From an uncultured Gammaproteobacteria bacterium (GTDB taxonomy: Bacteria; Pseudomonadota; Gammaproteobacteria; Arenicellales; Poriferihabitantaceae): DNA of 64,000 nt. The stretch lies in the NCBI GenBank assembly GCA_947259885.1, contig CAMYNW010000005.1, positions 113,056 through 177,055 on the forward strand, written 5' to 3'. The position numbers and the translations under genes were made by a program. The notes under the pieces are model-generated. The model was not told where the DNA came from. It did not search any database and was given only the letters and a program-made list of their open reading frames with translations. Numbering within the stretch: position 1 is the stretch's first letter; each line of letters begins with the position of its first letter. This document shows, one piece after another, positions 60,079-64,000 of this stretch.

Positions 60079-60800
60079 TGTATTGGTTTTCCGTTCCAGT
60101 CAATAAATTCGAGGCCGCTTGTTGGATTAGCCCGCTCCATCGCTTCAAGCAATTGAACCGCCACGAAATCAGGTGTAAATAGCTTGTTATCAGGCACGGA
60201 GTCCTGAAACGGCTTCGACAGAGGTGTATCAGTAGTACCAGGATGAAACGCAATCAGCTTGACGTTGGCCGCTCTGCGGGCATATTCGATCGACGCAGTT
60301 TTAAGCAGCATATTGAGAGCTGCCTTGGAAGCACGATAGCTGTACCAGCCCCCGAGTCGATTATCATTGATGCTGCCTACGCGTGCGCTGAAAACTGACA
60401 ATACACATTTATGTTTTCCAGCCAGAACTGGTAATAGCGACTTGACCCACATCATAGGGATCACCGCATTGATTTTGTATACCTCCAGCATCGACTCTGG
60501 TTGGAGTGACTCTATACGTTTCTCTGGATAATAGTTAGCGCCATGAAGCGTGCCATTGCAGATAGTTACTGTGCTTATCGGATACGCCGACTCTTTAAGC
60601 TCCGCACATATTCGGCCAATTGCCTCCTCCGAGTAATCACACTGCCGCCAATGCACCCGCTCATCAGAGATCTTGTTTGAACAGCGGCTAATCGCGAATA
60701 CCCTGCCGCTATTTTGCTCAAGTAACCTGTCAACGACGGCGCCACCCAACCCGCCACCGGAGCCGATCACTAAAGCAGTCTTTGTTGCAGGTTGTTCCAT
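60072..60800 (-). CDS. SDR-family oxidoreductase (C-factor-like)
   Basis: A 242-residue Rossmann protein with GSGGGLGGAV near the start (GxxxGxG-type NAD(P) site), CNGTLH, and YSYRASKAALNML with the catalytic Tyr-x3-Lys. Its C-terminal part resembles the CsgA/C-factor SDR group. It lies between folM and DUF3429, 115 bp after folM. Confidence 0.82.
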   Translation of the reverse strand: MEQPATKTALVIGSGGGLGGAVVDRLLEQNSGRVFAISRCSNKISDERVHWRQCDYSEEAIGRICAELKESAYPISTVTICNGTLHGANYYPEKRIESLQPESMLEVYKINAVIPMMWVKSLLPVLAGKHKCVLSVFSARVGSINDNRLGGWYSYRASKAALNMLLKTASIEYARRAANVKLIAFHPGTTDTPLSKPFQDSVPDNKLFTPDFVAVQLLEAMERANPTSGLEFIDWNGKPIQW

Positions 60801-60915
60801 TATCGCCCTTGAAATATAAAACGAACTACTACCATGTTAGGCATCTTTGACCTGCGAGGAACCAGCCACAAGATAGGGCGCGATGGTTAGGCCAAACAAC
60901 TACTACCTTGGTGCT

Positions 60916-61632
60916 CTACTGAACCAGGTGACGTCCCCCATCCAGGGGCAACACCCGACCTGTCACGTAACTGCTGTCCAGAAGATAATCTATGGCGTGG
61001 CTGAATTCATCCAGCCCCGCTTCTCTCTTCATCAGGCTTTTATTTAACGTCCTCTCTCGATAGACCTTGCTATCGTTTTCGTTAAACATGATGAGTGCTG
61101 GGGCTACGCTATTTACCTTGACCTTCGGGCTGAGTTTGGCGGAGAAAGACATGGTCAAACAGTCCTGAGCGGCTTTGCTCGCGGCGTAAGCGATGTGTTT
61201 TTTGCTACCCTTGCTGCTTACGAAATCGCCAACGTGCACAATGTCAGCGTGCTCATGTTGCGTTGCCTGTAAAAGTGGTGCAAATGCCAGGTTCAGCTGA
61301 TAAGGAACGCTCACATGGACCTGCATCATGCGTTGCAGTATTTCGGGCGCGGGTATTTCAGCGTCATCGGGAAGCCAGTCAGAGGCATTGTGGATCACGG
61401 CACGAAGGCTTACATGTTTGAGTTTAATATTACCTATTAATAGGTCGACCTGTTGTTCGTCATTAAAGTCGCATTTGTAAAGCTCTGCACCTTGCTGTTT
61501 GAGAACCTGAAGACTGGGCCGCTCAGTTCGATATGTACCGATCACAGCCAGGCCACGACCCAGAAAGGTGCGCGCGAGATGTAGGCCGGCGCGTTTTCCG
61601 ACACCGGTAATTAATATAGCCTCTACGCTCAT
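60916..61632 (-). CDS. folM: Dihydromonapterin reductase-like SDR, FolM
   Basis: A 238-residue SDR with [20 protein letters not shown] and [13 protein letters not shown], and a C-terminal [11 protein letters not shown]. The order after folE and folX, the GKRAG variant of the Gly motif and the HNASDW block match FolM, which reduces dihydromonapterin or dihydrobiopterin to the tetrahydro form. It overlaps folE by 4 bp. Confidence 0.85.
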   Translation of the reverse strand: MSVEAILITGVGKRAGLHLARTFLGRGLAVIGTYRTERPSLQVLKQQGAELYKCDFNDEQQVDLLIGNIKLKHVSLRAVIHNASDWLPDDAEIPAPEILQRMMQVHVSVPYQLNLAFAPLLQATQHEHADIVHVGDFVSSKGSKKHIAYAASKAAQDCLTMSFSAKLSPKVKVNSVAPALIMFNENDSKVYRERTLNKSLMKREAGLDEFSHAIDYLLDSSYVTGRVLPLDGGRHLVQ

Positions 61633-62309
61633 GGGTTTAGGAATTCAGCCCGGGTATGAATGTTCTCTTTGAAGCACCCACCTAGCGCAGTGGTACTAGT
61701 TTGAGAATTAGAATCCATCACGCCACGCGATTTCACGCAGTAGTGCGCCGCATCGATACTGACTGCGACGTCTTCAGTTTTCAGCAGAGTTTGCAGGGCG
61801 ACAAGGATCTGACGTGTCAAGCGCTCCTGCACTTGGGGGCGTTGCCCAAAGAACCGGACGATGCGATTTATCTTCGATAACCCGATGATCTTGCTTTTTG
61901 GGATGTAAGCGACCTTCGCCATTCCATCTATGGTTACGAAGTGATGTTCGCAGGTGCTGGTGAGATCGATGTCGCGAATCTTGACCATCTCGTCTGCGCC
62001 CATTTTGTTGTCGATCACCGAGATCCTGGGGAAATTACTGTAATCCAGGCCAGAAAAGATCTCGTGCACATACATCTTAGCTATGCGATGGGGTGTTTCC
62101 GCGAGGCTGTCATCGGATAGATCGAGTCCCAATGTGCTGACCACATCGCCCATTAGCTTTCTAATGTGCTCATATTTTTGTTGTGAATTTAAACCGGTTT
62201 CGATCATTGGGGTTTCCAAGCCCTGCTGGATCAACGTGTTCCTGACCATGATGGCTTCTTTGCTCAGCTCTGCATGGTCTGCTAGAAATACGGTATTCGT
62301 TTTCATCAT
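61629..62309 (-). CDS. folE: GTP cyclohydrolase I, FolE
   Basis: A 226-residue enzyme that makes dihydroneopterin triphosphate from GTP. Core motifs: [27 protein letters not shown] (zinc Cys and His), [10 protein letters not shown] and [11 protein letters not shown] (second zinc Cys). The first 20 residues are extra; ATG at codon 21 may be an alternative start. It lies 11 bp after folX. Confidence 0.93.
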   Translation of the reverse strand: MMKTNTVFLADHAELSKEAIMVRNTLIQQGLETPMIETGLNSQQKYEHIRKLMGDVVSTLGLDLSDDSLAETPHRIAKMYVHEIFSGLDYSNFPRISVIDNKMGADEMVKIRDIDLTSTCEHHFVTIDGMAKVAYIPKSKIIGLSKINRIVRFFGQRPQVQERLTRQILVALQTLLKTEDVAVSIDAAHYCVKSRGVMDSNSQTSTTALGGCFKENIHTRAEFLNP

Positions 62310-62320
62310 AATTAATTCTA

Positions 62321-62755
62321 CTAGGAGTAGCTTTTGGTGTTTAAGTAGGACATCGACAAGGATACTGAATCAGCGAATCGCAACGCGTGCGGTTTATCAA
62401 TGGTCACACGAGCGCGTTCGACACTCGGATGCGCGCTGCAGATACCAAGAGTTTCTGACACCAGTTTTTCAAGCAGCAAGAAGCTGCTATTTTCAACAAA
62501 CTCGATCACACTCTTAGTAATCGATCTGTAATTAAGTGCTTCAGACACATCGTCATTGAGTACAGCAGGACTTAACCGATAGTCAATCTCAATATTGATA
62601 ATCACGTCCTGTCGCTTGATCTTCTCTTCGGGATTGAAGCCGATTAAAGTTCGGAGTCGGAGATTTTTAACCTGAATTGATGCAGCAGACCACTCAGCGT
62701 TTTCCGCCAAATGGGTCGTGTCGCGGTCTTTTTCTAAGACAGAATGAAGTTTCAT
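62321..62755 (-). CDS. folX: Dihydroneopterin triphosphate 2'-epimerase-like, FolX
   Basis: A 144-residue tunnelling-fold protein: [19 protein letters not shown] (first strand with conserved Gly), [18 protein letters not shown] and [10 protein letters not shown] with the catalytic Glu/Lys region. FolX turns dihydroneopterin triphosphate into its 2' epimer on the way to tetrahydromonapterin. FolB would be shorter and closer to DHNA; order with folE and folM favours FolX. A GTAACT tandem at 62778-62789 lies just upstream and could be a control site. Confidence 0.8.
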   Translation of the reverse strand: MKLHSVLEKDRDTTHLAENAEWSAASIQVKNLRLRTLIGFNPEEKIKRQDVIINIEIDYRLSPAVLNDDVSEALNYRSITKSVIEFVENSSFLLLEKLVSETLGICSAHPSVERARVTIDKPHALRFADSVSLSMSYLNTKSYS

Positions 62756-63464
62756 AAGCGTCGACCTTTTAACTAAAGTAACTGTAACTACTGGTTGAAT
62801 ATATATATTAATAGCTGTTAAGTGAATCTAACATCAACTGAACGTCACTCCGTTTGTAATCAAATAGTAAATTGGCAGGCCCACGCCGTTCCAATTTTAC
62901 CGACGTCATTTGATCGAAGTTCGCGCTTCAGGAAAAGATCAAACACTACTTTTAACAATTGGTAAAAGTACGATGAAATCTCTGGAGTGAAGACTGAGCA
63001 ACAAGATAATTAATTTCCATGAGTCTGAAGCACCATGTTTAGTCACCTAGTGCCAATATCGAGAGGAAATTCTTGCCAGGAAACTCATAGTTGTAGATCG
63101 AATCTGGCCATTGGCAAAAAAAAGACCGCTGCTGGCGGTCTAAAAGTCACTGAGAGGTAGGCTGACAAAAATCGTCAAAAAAGCGGTAAGAAGTAACAGC
63201 AGGCACTTTCCAACTGCTACATAAAACAATTGTGAAGTACGTTCGGTTCTTTTAGTTCTGTGCACTATTATTCATTTCTGTTCATGACGGTGGTTAGATA
63301 GATATGTTCTTTGAATATGTTTTTTATTGCGCGAACTGGTATTCACTTTTTCTTCATTTTTGACTCACAAGCCCCTCACAACGTCAGTGAAATGATTCGG
63401 GCATCGCAACATTTACTGCGTACTTAATTCAATTTTATCAAACCCGTTTCGTAAACTCTTAGCA
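62756..63464. other. Long intergenic region with one orphan hairpin
   Basis: About 700 bp without a supported gene between folX and the fasciclin gene. Both promoters should be here. The only clear structure is the hairpin at 63113-63142. Confidence 0.5.
63113..63142 (-). terminator. Intrinsic terminator pointing left, no gene before it
   Basis: On the minus strand AGACCGCCAGCAGCGGTCT is followed by eight or more T. No leftward ORF lies between it and 63460, so it may end a small RNA or antisense transcript. Confidence 0.6.
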
Positions 63465-63929
63465 ATGGGATCGGGTGCGGTCATGGCACTGTTTATCGTG
63501 TTTGCCTCTCACGCGGGATCAATGTCAAAAGACATCGTCGATACCGCCGTGTCCGCTGGATCGTTTAACACGCTCGCGACTGCACTGACCGAAGCGGGAC
63601 TGGTCGATACGCTCAAAGGCGAAGGCCCATTCACGGTGTTTGCCCCGACCGATGAAGCTTTTGCCAAACTGCCGGAAGATCAGCTTGCTGCGATTCTGGC
63701 TGATAAAGACCTTCTGACCTCCATTCTGACCTACCACGTTGTGGCGGGAAAAGTGATGGCAGCAGACGTTGCGGCACTCGAGTCGGCCGCCACTGTGCAG
63801 GGCCAATCAGTGAGCATTAACACGGATTCTGGGGTCATGATCAATTCGGCCAAAGTGATACAGGCTGATATCGTGGCCAGCAACGGCGTCATCCACGTGA
63901 TCGATACCGTACTGGTGCCCAAAAGCTAA
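63465..63929 (+). CDS. Exported fasciclin-domain protein
   Basis: A 154-residue protein from ATG 63465. The leader ([13 protein letters not shown]) is short; codons just upstream (FRKLLA) would suit the signal but lack a start. One FAS1 domain fills the rest: [34 protein letters not shown] (H1 box), [15 protein letters not shown] and [13 protein letters not shown] (H2 box). FAS1 proteins act in adhesion at the cell surface. Its terminator ends the window. Confidence 0.85.
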   Translation: MGSGAVMALFIVFASHAGSMSKDIVDTAVSAGSFNTLATALTEAGLVDTLKGEGPFTVFAPTDEAFAKLPEDQLAAILADKDLLTSILTYHVVAGKVMAADVAALESAATVQGQSVSINTDSGVMINSAKVIQADIVASNGVIHVIDTVLVPKS

Positions 63930-63971
63930 AATCTGTTAGACACGCAGATGCATTGATGAGCATCGACGCTG

Positions 63972-64000
63972 AAAAGCCGGCACACTTGTGCCGGCTTTTT
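63972..64000 (+). terminator. Strong intrinsic terminator of the fasciclin gene
   Basis: AAAAGCCGGCACA and TGTGCCGGCTTTTT pair as a perfect stem with a tiny loop and a T-run reaching the window end. Confidence 0.9.

Overview
The window reads as chromosomal DNA of a marine gammaproteobacterium. The reasons are a cupin of the DMSP-lyase type, the folX-folE-folM pterin operon, an AcnA-type aconitase, three Na+/H+ or cation/H+ antiporters, several 2-oxoglutarate oxygenases and class III cyclase-TPR proteins. I cannot name a genus. I saw no rRNA, tRNA, CRISPR array, phage block or complete insertion sequence. Protein assignments rest on motif recognition by eye, not on database searches.

Layout. 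1-5.6 kb: leftward single genes (cut TauD-type dioxygenase, gamma-glutamylcyclotransferase-like protein, secreted amidohydrolase, CYTH-CHAD protein, ATP-grasp enzyme). 5.7-6.3 kb: an ABM-like small ORF and what looks like a relic sulfatase start. 6.3-12.7 kb: a four-gene saccharide module of two GT4 enzymes and two GH130 proteins; one GT4 carries a C-terminal cupin. 12.9-15.7 kb: a Rieske oxygenase overlapping a 2OG oxygenase, then a CBS-domain protein read the other way. 15.9-20.3 kb: a DUF2256 zinc ribbon, a long radical-SAM protein with an unfamiliar C-terminal domain, a broken enolase-superfamily gene, and a free-standing close copy of that C-terminal domain. 20.4-26.1 kb: lipoprotein M48 protease, MFS carrier, homocysteine-methyltransferase-like protein, a predicted outer-membrane protein and a Sel1-repeat protein.

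26.3-41.7 kb: two class III cyclase/TolB-like/TPR proteins flank the DMSP-lyase-type cupin. Next come an NhaP-type antiporter with a cyclic-nucleotide-binding domain, NhaA, a sirtuin, aconitase, a Kef-type antiporter, a DM13 protein and a small membrane protein. A link from cAMP to ion balance is suggested by this order but not shown. 41.9-49.9 kb: accessory genes with clear decay: a third cyclase gene with a large internal deletion plus a stop, and a twice-frameshifted membrane protein. 50.2-54.0 kb: a SyrP-like hydroxylase beside a stand-alone DUF6817-adenylation-carrier protein, a candidate mini natural-product locus. 54-58.3 kb: YajD, a shell-less encapsulated-ferritin homologue, TetR with two matched operators, DUF2852, a frameshifted agmatine-deiminase-like gene and a MaoC protein. 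58.4-62.8 kb: a leftward run folX-folE-folM-SDR-DUF3429-histidine phosphatase-TspO. The window closes with a fasciclin protein and a strong terminator.

Two features run across genes. A short dispersed repeat (core near AACCGGGACAGATCTATTT) sits in about ten intergenic gaps, and two copies belong to a longer element of about 78 bp. At least four genes are broken and two or three more survive only as their 5' ends, so this stretch is undergoing decay, or the assembly has local indel errors.
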